DNA of 64,000 nt from Nonomuraea sediminis (lineage in GTDB: Bacteria; Actinomycetota; Actinomycetes; Streptosporangiales; Streptosporangiaceae): assembly GCF_018531495.1 (NCBI RefSeq), contig NZ_JAHDTI010000014.1:292525-356524 (forward strand), given 5' to 3'. Each line of letters opens with the position of its first letter. Position 1 is the first letter of the stretch. Of the stretch, positions 25,576 to 34,345 are shown piece after piece. Made by a program: the position numbers and the translations under genes. The notes beneath the pieces were generated by a model. It had not been told where the DNA came from. It saw only the letters and a list, made by a program, of their open reading frames with translations, and searched no databases.

Positions 25576-28272
25576 TCAAAGCCGGAAGCTGCGGATCAGG
25601 TGGCTCCAGGATCGCCGTGCCCGGCGCGTCCAGCGGGCGAGGTTGTCCCGGGTGGCCAGGGTGTCGGGGTGGTCGGTGCCGAGGATGCGTTCCTCGATGG
25701 AGAGGAGGACGGCGAAGGCATCACGGGCCGCGGTCGCGTCACCTGCCGCTCCCGTCCACTGGGCGAGGTTGTGGCGTGCGGTCAGTGTGTCGGGGTGGTG
25801 GGCGCCCAGCACTCGTGCCATGTCAGGCAGGAGCGCGGCGAGTTGGTCGCGGGCGCCGGCCGTATCGCCCGCCCACCCCATCCAGTGGGCCAGGTACGCA
25901 CGGGTGGTCAGGGTGTCGGGGTGGTCGGTGCCCAGCGTGCGGATCTCGGTGGAGAGGAGGACGGCGAAGACATCACGAGCCGCGACGGCGTCTCCGGCCT
26001 CCTCCGTCCAGTGGGCCAAGGTGGCGCGGGTCGTCAGCGTTTGGGGGTGGTGGGTGCCCAGCACTCGTGCCATGTCCGGCAGGAGCGCGGCGAGAGCATC
26101 GCGAGCGACGGCGGTATCTCCAACCGCCCCGTTCCAGTGGGCGAGATTGGCGCGGGTGGAGAGGGTGTCGGGGTGGTCGGTGCCCAGCATCTGTTCGCGG
26201 ATGGGGAGGAGCGTGGTGAGAGCGTCGCGAGCCGCGGCGGCCTCTCCTGCTTCGCCTGTCCAGCGGGCGAGATTGTGGCGGGTGGTCAGGGTGTCGGGGT
26301 GGTGAGCGCCCAGCGCCTGCTCACGGATGGGGAGGAGTACGGCGAGAGCGTCGCGGGCCGCGGCGGCGTCCCCTGCTTCGCCTGTCCAGTGGGCCAGGTT
26401 GTGGCGGGTGGTCAGGGTGTCGGGGTGGTGGGCGCCCAGCACTCGTGCCATGTCAGGCAGGAGCGCGGCGAAGGCGTCGCGGGCGGCGGACGCGTCGCCT
26501 GCCTCACCTGTCCAGCGGGCGAGGTTGTGGCGGGTGGTCAGCGTGTTGGGGTGATCGGCGCCCAACACCCGCTCGCGGATAGGCAGCAGCGCGGCAAGGG
26601 CATCGCGGGCGACGGACGCGCCGCCCGCCTCACCTGTCCAGCGGGCGAGGTCGTCGCGGGTGGTCAGCGTATTGGGGTGATCGGCGCCCAGGACGGCTAT
26701 GCGATGGCTGGTGATCTCCTTGTACAGGAGCGCAGCGGTGCGGTAGTCGCCGCTTTCGCCCAGGTAGGTCGCAGTACGTGCCAAGCTCTCCGAGTCCGGC
26801 GGCAGGACGGCACGGGCATGAGGCACGAGTTGCGCGAAGCGCGGCCAGTCGGGCACGGACTTCGGATCCTTGGGAACAGCACTTTCCAGCAGGTCGGCCG
26901 CGGTGCGGTGCCATCGGGTGCGTTCTCCCGGGGGCAGCTGGTCGACGGTGACGGCCTGGACGAGGCGGTGCAGGGAAGTCGTACCGTCGGCGGGTTGGCT
27001 GATGAGGCTGTAGCGGCGCAGCGCTGCCACCGCCGCGTTGACGGCCAGGTCACCGTACGGGAGCAGGGGTGAGGTCCGCGGAGCCGGCTGGGACAGGAGG
27101 AGCTGATAGGGGATGGCGTCCGGGGCGTAGCAGGCCAGTAACCGCAGCAGGGCGCTGGCATCTGGGGCGGTGTCGGCGAGGTGGGTGAAGGACAGGTGCC
27201 AGGTGGAGGCCACCCGCTCGCGATACCCCCAGGCCTGGCCCTCCGCCAGGGCGCTGACGCGCTGAGTGCGTAGCAGTTTCAGATAGGCGACCAGGCTGGT
27301 ACCGGTTTCTGTCACATAGGCGCCGGCCTGCTCGAGCGCCAAGGGCAGCGCGCCCAACTCGGTCACGATCGCAGCAGCGGTTTCCGGGTCGTCATAGCCG
27401 GTGCGTTCCAGCAGGAACGCCATCGCCTGGTCCGGCTCGAGTACCGGCAGCTCAAGGCTCTGCTGAGCCGGCCAGGCGCTGGCTCGGCTGGTGATCAGCA
27501 CATGACCATGGCCGGCGGGCGGCAACAGTGCCTGCACCGCAGCCGGATCAGGGACGTCGTCGAAGATCAGCAGCCACGGAGTGGTTCGCGCCGCCAGGAC
27601 GGCGTGGAGTTTGTCGACCGGGTCGGCGGCATCGGCCAGTTCGTGCGGATCGAGCAAGGACGTGAGAGCGGCCAGCGCCGCCGAGGCGATCGCCAGGTCC
27701 TCGGCGGGTATCTGCCACACCAGGTCGTAGTCGGCCAGGTGCCGGTGAGCGTACTCGAGTACCAAGCTGGTCTTGCCCACCCCGCCCAGTCCGTGCACGG
27801 CCACCACCGCCGGCAGCGTCCTCGCCGCGGTCAGGCGATGCTGCAGTTCAGCCAGGACCTCCGTACGGCCCGCCAGGTGCGGCGGCCGGGACGCCAGCCG
27901 TACCGGACGCCCGACCTGATTCGGATGTGGCCCGTGATGGAGGTGGCCGAGGGAATCACCACCGCTGATCGCCGGCGATCGGGGACCTGTCGACACCGAG
28001 CCCGCAGGAGCGCCGGAACCGGAATCGGTGCGGACCTGGAACCACAGAGCGAGCCCGGCCACCAGCAGGCCGAGCATGCCCATCCCCATGCTGACCACGC
28101 TGGCCCGTTTGTCGAGTACATCCAGCAGCGCGTACGGCACGTGCAGCGGATCGATCAGGAAGCCGATCAGCCCACCGGCTGCGAGCACCAATGAGATCAC
28201 GAGAACCAGACCCACCACTGCGCGCGGCCAACGCCGTCCACGCCGGGACGATCGGTCAGAAGGTGATCCCAC
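25576..28272 (-). CDS. Membrane-anchored NB-ARC (STAND) ATPase with nine TPR repeats
   Basis: An 898-residue protein. Two N-terminal membrane helices (about 17-40 and 62-82) and a Ser/Gly/Pro linker precede an NB-ARC domain with Walker A HGLGGVGKTSLV (about 160-170), LLIFDDVPDP as Walker B, and winged-helix features to about 490. Residues 495-872 are nine 42-residue kinesin-light-chain-type TPR units (LGADHPNTLTTRxxLAxWTG), followed by a broken tenth and a basic tail. The start is a GTG at 28272 just after AAGGG, so a slightly later start is possible. STAND proteins switch on ligand binding and oligomerise. No effector domain is visible; the membrane helices could serve as effector or anchor. 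Role unknown (signalling or conflict). Confidence 0.88.
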   Translation of the reverse strand: MGSPSDRSSRRGRRWPRAVVGLVLVISLVLAAGGLIGFLIDPLHVPYALLDVLDKRASVVSMGMGMLGLLVAGLALWFQVRTDSGSGAPAGSVSTGPRSPAISGGDSLGHLHHGPHPNQVGRPVRLASRPPHLAGRTEVLAELQHRLTAARTLPAVVAVHGLGGVGKTSLVLEYAHRHLADYDLVWQIPAEDLAIASAALAALTSLLDPHELADAADPVDKLHAVLAARTTPWLLIFDDVPDPAAVQALLPPAGHGHVLITSRASAWPAQQSLELPVLEPDQAMAFLLERTGYDDPETAAAIVTELGALPLALEQAGAYVTETGTSLVAYLKLLRTQRVSALAEGQAWGYRERVASTWHLSFTHLADTAPDASALLRLLACYAPDAIPYQLLLSQPAPRTSPLLPYGDLAVNAAVAALRRYSLISQPADGTTSLHRLVQAVTVDQLPPGERTRWHRTAADLLESAVPKDPKSVPDWPRFAQLVPHARAVLPPDSESLARTATYLGESGDYRTAALLYKEITSHRIAVLGADHPNTLTTRDDLARWTGEAGGASVARDALAALLPIRERVLGADHPNTLTTRHNLARWTGEAGDASAARDAFAALLPDMARVLGAHHPDTLTTRHNLAHWTGEAGDAAAARDALAVLLPIREQALGAHHPDTLTTRHNLARWTGEAGEAAAARDALTTLLPIREQMLGTDHPDTLSTRANLAHWNGAVGDTAVARDALAALLPDMARVLGTHHPQTLTTRATLAHWTEEAGDAVAARDVFAVLLSTEIRTLGTDHPDTLTTRAYLAHWMGWAGDTAGARDQLAALLPDMARVLGAHHPDTLTARHNLAQWTGAAGDATAARDAFAVLLSIEERILGTDHPDTLATRDNLARWTRRARRSWSHLIRSFRL
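25657..26664 (-). repeat. Eight near-identical 126-bp tandem repeats encoding TPR units
   Basis: Eight in-frame 126-base units (42 codons) inside the NB-ARC gene, each encoding a variant of TTRHNLARWTGEAGD...ARDALAALLP...LGxxHPDTL. Neighbouring units share long identical DNA stretches such as the GGTGGTCAGGGTGTCGGGGT region, which implies recent duplication. A ninth, more diverged unit lies just before them at 26665-26790. The count could vary between strains by slippage or recombination. Confidence 0.85.
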
Positions 28273-28397
28273 CCCTTAAGCGTGACCGCTTCGTCACCCG
28301 CCATCAGGGCGCTGTCATGAACCTGTTATCTCACACGCGAGCACCGATCAAACAGGCTTTCGATCGCGCATGCGCGCGTTCACCCGCCGTGCAGGCT

Positions 28398-28778
28398 TTA
28401 CCAGCATTCGCCGCGCCACGTCACGCTCTGCACCCACGCGCCGCCATTCGGCACCTCAGTATCGAGCAAGAAGCGCTCCTGGCTGCCGTTGTAGAAGTAG
28501 TGCAGACAGTCGCTGTGCCGAACACTACCCGTGTACCACACCACCTGAATATGGTCCTGCCCGGGGTCGGGGTTACCGTTGTTGACCAGGTAGCGGAAAC
28601 GTTGGGCTCCCGACCAGTTTCCCTCTCTCTTGAGCACGACAGTAGAAGGATCCTCATAGGCGCACCAGTACCCGGCCGGGCAGTTCTGCACGCTGCCGCT
28701 CGCCGACGCAGGAGCCGCGGCCGAGATGACGGCGGCGGCCGACACGGCGGCCATGACAGCAGAGGTGAGGAGACGCAT
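28398..28778 (-). CDS. Small secreted Cys-rich protein, peptidase-inhibitor I36-like
   Basis: A 126-residue secreted protein. The ATG at 28778 is chosen because AAAGGA precedes it and it starts a clean signal peptide (MRLLTSAVMAAVSA...ASA). The mature part begins near NCPAGYWCAYEDP, the hallmark of the I36/SMI-like fold, with later cysteines in DCLHYF and WRGEC and a shared GQDHIQVVWY. I36 family members include SMI, a Streptomyces metalloproteinase inhibitor. It lies 50 bases after a paralogue in the same direction (28829-29188). Inhibitor activity is inferred from family only. Confidence 0.75.
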   Translation of the reverse strand: MRLLTSAVMAAVSAAAVISAAAPASASGSVQNCPAGYWCAYEDPSTVVLKREGNWSGAQRFRYLVNNGNPDPGQDHIQVVWYTGSVRHSDCLHYFYNGSQERFLLDTEVPNGGAWVQSVTWRGECW

Positions 28779-28828
28779 TCGAAGTCCTTTCGAGGCGAAG
28801 AATGCAGAGGATCCGGCGGTCGGGCTCG

Positions 28829-29188
28829 TCAACATTCACCGCGCCATGTCACCGATCTCAACCTGGCGATGCCCGGCTCGAACCGCCATTCGCCGGGGCC
28901 AGGGTTGTAGTGCAGGCAGCGGCTGTGCCATGAGCCGTTATAAACGTAAACGACCTGAATATGGTCCTGCCCGGGGTCATAGTTACCGTTGTTGATGATC
29001 CCGGTGAACTCGACGTCGCCTTGCCAGTCGCCTTCACTCACGGGGCCGGTGCCGTACCCCCAGTTGTAAGCGCACCAGAAGCCGGATTTGCAATACGGCA
29101 GATCGGGGCCCGCCTGTGCTGGTGCCGGGGAGACCATAAGGGCGGCTGCGGAGACGATTGCGGCAGCCACAACACTGCGAGGTTTCAT
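28829..29188 (-). CDS. Small secreted Cys-rich protein, I36-like, paralogue of the next gene
   Basis: A 119-residue protein. ATG at 29188 with GAAAGGG upstream; signal peptide MKPRSVVAAAIVSAAALMV...AQA. The mature domain has YCKSGFWCAYNWGYG, NNGNYDPGQDHIQVVYVY, SRCLHY and the terminal VTWRGEC, the same framework as the downstream gene with moderate divergence. The pair probably forms an operon. Divergently placed to an AraC regulator (29359), which could control it. Possible role: extracellular protease inhibitor or crystallin-like secreted protein. Confidence 0.75.
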   Translation of the reverse strand: MKPRSVVAAAIVSAAALMVSPAPAQAGPDLPYCKSGFWCAYNWGYGTGPVSEGDWQGDVEFTGIINNGNYDPGQDHIQVVYVYNGSWHSRCLHYNPGPGEWRFEPGIARLRSVTWRGEC

Positions 29189-29358
29189 GCATGCCCTTTC
29201 GCGCCCGTTCAATGATCACCATTCTGAAGGTTGACCAGGCGTGCCGTATTGAAGAAAAGGGACATGCTCGAGCCACCGGCACGCTCCTCACCCCTCGCCG
29301 CGAACGAAAGGACTTGTCACACTGGCGAATGCCCCCGTAGGGGACATATTGTCTGGAT

Positions 29359-30120
29359 GTGACGCGAGCGGGGGACGTGATTCGCGATGCCGGGCTGTAT
29401 GTTGCTCCTGAGGACCAGCCCGAGCCGGAACGCTGGCATTTCCCAACAACTCTGGTGACGCTCATTTTCAACCGGGATGAGCGTGCGATCGCGCTGGAGG
29501 GCCAGTCCACGCCGCAGGCGTGGGTGAGCGGGCCGCGTGAGCGCATGGTCTTGGCGACGGCCACCAGTTACGGAGCGTCCCTGGTCGCCGTCTCCGTGCC
29601 GCCGATGGTGGCCCGTCGCCTGTTCAGGGGAATCGGCATGCACGGGCTGACCGGTCAGCCCGTGATCGGGATCAGCGACCTGCTCGGGCGCGACACCAGC
29701 AAACTGACGGATGCCAGCCGTCGCGACGATTGGCGGCGGGCGGTACCCGAGGCGCTCGCCGGACTGCTGGCCGCACAACCCAGGCTGAACGGCGAAGCCA
29801 CCGCCGAGCACGCATGGCGGACACTGTGTGCGAGCGGTGGTCGCTTACGCATCGAGGATCTGGCGCGCACCGTCGGATGGACACGTAGACACCTGGTCCG
29901 TCAGTTCACCGAACACATCGGCATGACGCCCAAACTGGCCGGCCGAATCCTCCGGATGAAGCAAGCCGTGGCCTTGCTGGACCGCGGCCGGCCGGGAAGC
30001 GCGGCGGCCGCGGAAGCCGGGTACAGCGATCACGCACACTTCATCCGGGAGACGCGGGCGCTCACCGGCCGTACGCCGACGGCCTGGCTGGGGCAGATTC
30101 ACTGCCCGCTCCACGGCTGA
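29359..30120 (+). CDS. AraC-family transcriptional regulator
   Basis: A 253-residue regulator with a C-terminal AraC/HTH_18 domain (about 165-250: RIEDLARTVGWTRRHLVRQF, then GYSDHAHFIRETRALTGRTPTAW). The N-terminal sensor resembles the cupin-like domain of small actinobacterial AraC proteins (FPTTLVTLIFNRDE). GTG start at 29359 with no ribosome site; a CATATT box about 10 bases upstream suggests a leaderless transcript. Divergent from the I36-like pair. Effector unknown. Confidence 0.9.
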   Translation: MTRAGDVIRDAGLYVAPEDQPEPERWHFPTTLVTLIFNRDERAIALEGQSTPQAWVSGPRERMVLATATSYGASLVAVSVPPMVARRLFRGIGMHGLTGQPVIGISDLLGRDTSKLTDASRRDDWRRAVPEALAGLLAAQPRLNGEATAEHAWRTLCASGGRLRIEDLARTVGWTRRHLVRQFTEHIGMTPKLAGRILRMKQAVALLDRGRPGSAAAAEAGYSDHAHFIRETRALTGRTPTAWLGQIHCPLHG

Positions 30121-30245
30121 ACGGGCACGGGGCGACCTCTACTTGAAGCCCGGTCAGCCCCGTCCAGCGCGGTCAGGCATTTGAAGTCGCTCAGGCCCTG
30201 CTGGAGCAGGATCCCGCCTGTTGCAGCCCGACTGACGGGCAGGTG

Positions 30246-30307
30246 TTGACATGGATCTGTCTTACGTGCTCATAATCTTCCCAAAACACTATCTGCATGA
30301 TGCAGAT
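30246..30307 (+). promoter_or_regulatory. Promoter and 17-bp palindromic operator of the DUF998/DGPF/sigma operon
   Basis: A TTGACA box (30246-30251) and CATAAT (30271-30276, preceded by TG as an extended -10) are separated by 19 bases. Immediately downstream lies a perfect palindrome, ATCTGCAT (30291-30298) G ATGCAGAT (30300-30307), where a repressor would block initiation. The DUF998 start follows 18 bases later. The palindrome is certain; the promoter reading is moderately sure. Confidence 0.6.
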
Positions 30308-30325
30308 TCTGAGAGGGGAAGATGG

Positions 30326-30931
30326 ATGACGACTCGTCTCCTCGGAATCACCGGAACCGCGCTGTTCACCCTCGTCTGGCTCGTCGAAGGCGCGATCAGG
30401 CCGGGGTACGACCCGATGCGCGACTGGATCAGCGAACTGGCCTTATCCAGCCGGGGCTGGATCCAGATCGCGAGCTTCGTGCTCAGCGGGCTGCTGATCG
30501 CCGCGTTCGGCCAGGCGCTGCGCCGTACGGTCGGAGGCTGGGGTCCGCGGCTGATCACGGTCGCCGGAGCAGCGCTGGTCCTGGCGGGCGTCTTCGTGAT
30601 CGATCCGGGTCTGTACAACCCCGAGGGAACAACGGCAGGCAGCACCTGGCACGGCATCCTGCACAACATTCTCGGTCCGATCGCGGTGTTGTCCGTCGCG
30701 GCGGCCGCACTCGCCCTCTCTCGGCGGTTCCACCGCGTCCACGGCCTGGCCAGCGGGATCGGAGTGATCGTGTTCTGGGTGGTCGCGGGCGTGCTCAACG
30801 GTCTGGACTACGCGGGGGTATGGTCACCCGCGCCCGCCGGGCTGTTCCAGCGCCTGGCCATGCTGACCGGCTTCACCTACCTGGCCGTACTCGCCTGGCG
30901 GCAGGGGAGAAAGGACTACTCACAGGGATGA
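30326..30931 (+). CDS. DUF998 membrane protein
   Basis: A 201-residue integral membrane protein with about six hydrophobic segments and the DUF998 signature (YDPMRDWISELALSSRGWIQ; TWHGILHNILGPIA; YAGVWSPAPAGLFQRL). ATG at 30326 has GAGAGGGGA in front; the longer frame from 30251 runs through the promoter and operator. First gene of a likely operon with a second DUF998 gene, a DGPF protein and an ECF42 sigma. The family has no established biochemical role; being tied to an ECF42 unit suggests envelope-linked sensing or output. Confidence 0.85.
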   Translation: MTTRLLGITGTALFTLVWLVEGAIRPGYDPMRDWISELALSSRGWIQIASFVLSGLLIAAFGQALRRTVGGWGPRLITVAGAALVLAGVFVIDPGLYNPEGTTAGSTWHGILHNILGPIAVLSVAAAALALSRRFHRVHGLASGIGVIVFWVVAGVLNGLDYAGVWSPAPAGLFQRLAMLTGFTYLAVLAWRQGRKDYSQG

Positions 30932-31025
30932 GGCATGCCGTACGGGAAATTTCTTCCGGCGGATGTCGAAAGCGGCGGGGGTCATTCGAGGAGGTGCTGA
31001 GAGGGCGGAACGAAGGGAGATGGTC

Positions 31026-31631
31026 ATGACCACCAAGAAGTTGCTGGTGTGGGGAGTGGTCGCCGGGCCGTTCTATGTGGTGTTGTCGCTCACGCAGGCG
31101 CTGACCCGGAAGGGGTTCGACCTGGCTCGGCACGAGTGGAGCCTGCTCGCCAACGGGGATCTCGGGTGGATCCAGACGGGCAACCTCGCGCTCACTGGGG
31201 CGATGGTCGTCGCCTTCGCGATCGGAGTACGGCGGGCCTGGGCGGCCACCTGGGGGCCGGCCTTCCTCGGCGCGTACGGAGTGGGGATGGTCGCGGCGGG
31301 GATCTTCGTGGCCGATCCGCGACTGGGGTTCCCCATGGGGACTCCCGAAGGGTCGCTTTCGTGGCATGGCGTGCTGCACATGGTGACCGGTGGAATCGGG
31401 TTCCTGAGCCTCGTCGCGGCCTGCTTGGTGGTCGCGCGACGGTTCGGGCGCGGAGGCCGGCGGGGATGGACGGTCTTCTCGCTCGTCACCGGGATCGCCT
31501 TCCTCGCCGGGTTCGCGGGGATCGCCTCCGGCAGTGGGAGCGTCGCGCTGAACCTGGGGTTCACCGCGGCGATCCTGCTCGCCTGGACCTGGATGTCCGC
31601 CCTGGCGCTGCACCTGTATCGCACGCGGTAG
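31026..31631 (+). CDS. DUF998 membrane protein, second copy
   Basis: A 201-residue, six-segment membrane protein. Family features: GPFYVVLSLTQALTRKGFDL, HEWSLLANGDLGWIQTGNLAL, GIFVADPRLGFPMGTPEG, LSWHGVLHMVTG. ATG at 31026 is preferred over the ATG at 31020 because AAGGGAG sits at correct spacing. Distant paralogue of the previous gene. It lies 94 bases after that gene and 27 bases before the DGPF gene, so probably in the same transcript. Confidence 0.87.
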   Translation: MTTKKLLVWGVVAGPFYVVLSLTQALTRKGFDLARHEWSLLANGDLGWIQTGNLALTGAMVVAFAIGVRRAWAATWGPAFLGAYGVGMVAAGIFVADPRLGFPMGTPEGSLSWHGVLHMVTGGIGFLSLVAACLVVARRFGRGGRRGWTVFSLVTGIAFLAGFAGIASGSGSVALNLGFTAAILLAWTWMSALALHLYRTR

Positions 31632-31658
31632 AAAACCTCGACCCGATGGGAGATCACG

Positions 31659-32009
31659 ATGCGTTACCTGTCACTGCTCAAGTCCCGGCGCGCCACCACT
31701 CCACCGCCGCCCGAGCTCATGAAGGAGATCATGAAGCTGGGTGAGCAGGCCGCCGAGGCGGGCGTCCTGCTGGACACCGGTGGCCTGGCGCCGAGCGAGT
31801 ACGGCGCGCGGATGGCCGTCACCGAAGGCAAGCTCACGGTCACCGATGGCCCGTTCACCGAGACCAAGGAAATGATCAGCTATGCGATCTACGAGGTCCG
31901 GTCCAAGGAGGAGGTGGTGGAGTGGTCGTCGCGGTTCATGAAGCTGCACAGGGACCTGTGGCCCGAGTGGGAAGGTGAAGGTGAGGTCCTGCAGATCTTC
32001 ACCGCTTGA
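31659..32009 (+). CDS. DGPF/YCII-domain protein
   Basis: A 116-residue YCII-related protein with the DGPF motif in TVTDGPFTETKEMISYA and the usual start MRYLSLLK. Ribosome site GGGAG upstream. Its TGA overlaps a possible TTG start of the sigma gene, indicating translational coupling. Same role expected as the protein at 1556-1927, but the two are not close copies. Confidence 0.92.
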   Translation: MRYLSLLKSRRATTPPPPELMKEIMKLGEQAAEAGVLLDTGGLAPSEYGARMAVTEGKLTVTDGPFTETKEMISYAIYEVRSKEEVVEWSSRFMKLHRDLWPEWEGEGEVLQIFTA

Positions 32010-32014
32010 TACCC

Positions 32015-33280
32015 GTGGCCGCCACCGATCCGACCCGTGTGGTGGAGGCGGTGTGGCGGATCGAGTCGGCATGGATCGTCGCCGGGCTCACCAGGATGGT
32101 CGGCGACGTCGGCACCGCCGAGGAGCTCGCCCAGGACGCCCTGGTGGCCGCGCTCGAGCAGTGGCCGCGCGACGGCGTGCCGGACAACCCCGGCGGGTGG
32201 CTCATGCTGACCGCCAAGCACCGCGCCGTCGACCTGCTGCGCCGCCGTACCACCTATGAGCGCAAGCTCGCCCAGGTCGGCCGCGAGCTGGAGACCAGGC
32301 CCGAGCCGGATCTGGACGCGGAGCTCGACGACCGCATCGGCGACGACCTGCTCCGCCTGATCTTCATGGCCTGCCATCCTGTGCTGTCCACCGAGTCGTG
32401 CGTGGCGCTCACGCTGCGGCTGTTCGGCGGCCTGACGACGGCCGAGATCGCGCGGGCGTTCCTGGCCGCCGAGCCGGCCGTGGCCCAGCGGATCGTGCGG
32501 GCGAAGCGGTCACTGGCCGGCGTGCCGATCGAGCTCCCTGTCCCGGGCGAGATGCGGGTACAGCTGGCGTCCGTGCTCGAGGTCATCTATCTGATCTTCA
32601 ACGAGGGCTACTCGGCCACCGCCGGCGAGGACTGGATCCGGCCGCCGCTGTGTGAGGAGGCGTTGCGGCTGGGACGGATCCTGCAAGGGCTCATGCCGGG
32701 TGAGTCCGAAGTGCACGGCCTGGCCGCGCTCATGGAGATCCAGGCCTCCAGGATCAGGGCCAGGACCGGCCCCGCCGGCGAGCCCGTTCTCCTTGCCGAG
32801 CAGGACCGCAGGCGGTGGGACCGGCTCCTGGTCCGCCGCGGCCTGGCCGCGCTCGACCGGGTCGAGGCCGTCGGCCCGTACGCGGTCCAGGCCGCCATCG
32901 CCTCCTGCCACGCTCGCGCACGCCGCTACGACGAGACCGACTGGCCCAGGATCGCGGCGCTCTATCAGGTGCTCGTGGAGATCGCACCGTCCCCGGTGGT
33001 GGAGCTGAACCGGGCGGTCGCGGTCGCCATGGCGTACGGCCCGGCCAAGGGCCTGGAACTGGTCGACCTCCTGGCCGGGAGCGGGGCGTTGAAGGGGTAT
33101 CCGCAGTTGCCCGCCGTACAGGGTGATCTGCTGGAGAAGCTCGGACGGCGGGACGAGGCGCGCGAAGCGTTCGCCGAGGCTGCCCGCCTCACCCGCAACG
33201 CCGCGGAACGCACCCTCTTCAACACCCGGATCACTCCGGATCTCACGTGCCCGGTGGTCGGACGGGGATCACTGCCGTAA
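32015..33280 (+). CDS. ECF42-type RNA polymerase sigma factor
   Basis: A 421-residue sigma factor from the GTG at 32015; a TTG at 32006 overlapping the previous stop would add three residues. Region 2 covers about 10-80 (VGTAEELAQDALVAALEQW, PDNPGGWLMLTAKHRAVDLL) and region 4 about 120-170 (TTAEIARAFLAAEPAVAQRI). The C-terminal DUF6596/TPR-like extension includes YLIFNEGYSATAG, SPVVELNRAVAVAMAYGP and PQLPAVQGDLLEKLGR. Fourth gene of the DUF998-DUF998-DGPF-sigma operon. It is the second ECF42 module in the window; its promoter specificity cannot be read here. Confidence 0.92.
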   Translation: MAATDPTRVVEAVWRIESAWIVAGLTRMVGDVGTAEELAQDALVAALEQWPRDGVPDNPGGWLMLTAKHRAVDLLRRRTTYERKLAQVGRELETRPEPDLDAELDDRIGDDLLRLIFMACHPVLSTESCVALTLRLFGGLTTAEIARAFLAAEPAVAQRIVRAKRSLAGVPIELPVPGEMRVQLASVLEVIYLIFNEGYSATAGEDWIRPPLCEEALRLGRILQGLMPGESEVHGLAALMEIQASRIRARTGPAGEPVLLAEQDRRRWDRLLVRRGLAALDRVEAVGPYAVQAAIASCHARARRYDETDWPRIAALYQVLVEIAPSPVVELNRAVAVAMAYGPAKGLELVDLLAGSGALKGYPQLPAVQGDLLEKLGRRDEAREAFAEAARLTRNAAERTLFNTRITPDLTCPVVGRGSLP

Positions 33281-33781
33281 CGGTGTCCGCACTGCTGTGG
33301 CGCTCGACGTTGAGCAGTGCTTCATCGAAGACGGCAAGTACGGCATCTCCTATGAGAAGCGCCCAGGTCTCAACGGCGATCCCCCGTACGGCCGGACCAC
33401 TGGGCGAGACGGCCCTCCAACTCTGCGGCGTGGGCGCCGTTCCCCCGGCGGGGGAACGACCGCGTCCTCATCGCGCTCGTCGGCTCGCCGCTCCCGCACC
33501 TGCGGACCGGTGCAGGAGGTAGGTAGAACCGCAGGGTGCACACCCCCGGAACAGTCGCTCGGTCAGCGCCGGTCGCACGCCACGAAGCCGGTGGCTGCTC
33601 GACTGGTCTGCGGCCGCTGTGGACTCAGGCGCTGCTCACCTGTCCATACGCGACCAAGAAGCAGCCCCGTGCGTGAACCAGAGACAAGGGACAGTGCCTG
33701 CCGTACACCCCAAGGGCGGGAAAGCTCAGCGCGGATGCGGCGAAGGACGGACAAAGGCCGATCGCAGGAAGGTGACCAAAC
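33281..33781. other. 501-bp intergenic region, no recognisable gene
   Basis: Open frames occur on both strands but none shows a ribosome site, steady codon bias or a recognisable motif. The last 60 bases hold the ribosome site of the following ECF gene (AGGAAGG, 9-10 bases before its GTG) and presumably its promoter. It could contain decayed coding sequence; I cannot name it. Confidence 0.5.
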
Positions 33782-34345
33782 GTGACGACCGAGACGCGCG
33801 GACAGGCGGGTGATCACGAGCTCGTCGCCCGATTCCGGCTGGATGCGGAGGAGTTCACGGCCGTCTACGACCGCTACTTCCAGCAGGTGTACACGTACGC
33901 GGCCGGACGGCTGGACGTTCAGGCGGGCGAAGACATCGCGGCGGAGACGTTCTGCCTGGCCTTCCGCGACCGTGACCGCTTCGACCCCGCCCGTGGCGGG
34001 CTGCGGCCGTGGTTGTTCGGGATCGCGACGAACCTGGTGGCCCGCCACCGGCGCAAGGAGGCGCGCCACTATCGGGCGCTGGCCAGGGCGGGCGCCGAGC
34101 CGCCTGCCGACAGCCACGAGGGCAGGGTGGTCGACGTGGTGGCGGCGCGCGGCATGCGCCCCGGGTTGGCCAGTGCCCTGGCCGCGCTAAACCAGGGCGA
34201 GCGCGACGTGGTGACACTGGTCAGCCTGGCCGACCTGACCCACCAAGAGGTGGCCGAGGCGCTCGGCATCTCCTATGGCACCGTCGGCTCCCGCCTGAGC
34301 CGCGCGCGCAAGAAGATCCACGAGATGATGGGACAACAGGCATGA
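33782..34345 (+). CDS. ECF RNA polymerase sigma factor (SigE-like, short)
   Basis: A 187-residue ECF sigma. Region 2 runs about 20-90 (FTAVYDRYFQQVYTYAAGRL, GEDIAAETFCLAF, LRPWLFGIATNLVARHRR) and region 4 about 130-185 (LADLTHQEVAEALGISYGTVGSRLSRARKKI). GTG start with AGGAAGG upstream. Its TGA overlaps the ATG of the following membrane-anchored protein, the usual arrangement for a sigma factor and its CU044_5270-type partner. Confidence 0.93.
   Translation: MTTETRGQAGDHELVARFRLDAEEFTAVYDRYFQQVYTYAAGRLDVQAGEDIAAETFCLAFRDRDRFDPARGGLRPWLFGIATNLVARHRRKEARHYRALARAGAEPPADSHEGRVVDVVAARGMRPGLASALAALNQGERDVVTLVSLADLTHQEVAEALGISYGTVGSRLSRARKKIHEMMGQQA

Noticed and set aside
25657..26664. Regular repeats that at first look like a CRISPR-type array
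   Set aside because: Units are 126 bases, in frame, contiguous without unique spacers, and encode TPRs inside a long gene.
33123..33785. Long open frame running from the ECF42 gene into the intergenic region
   Set aside because: Starts inside the sigma gene in another frame and shows no coding character or start signal after it.
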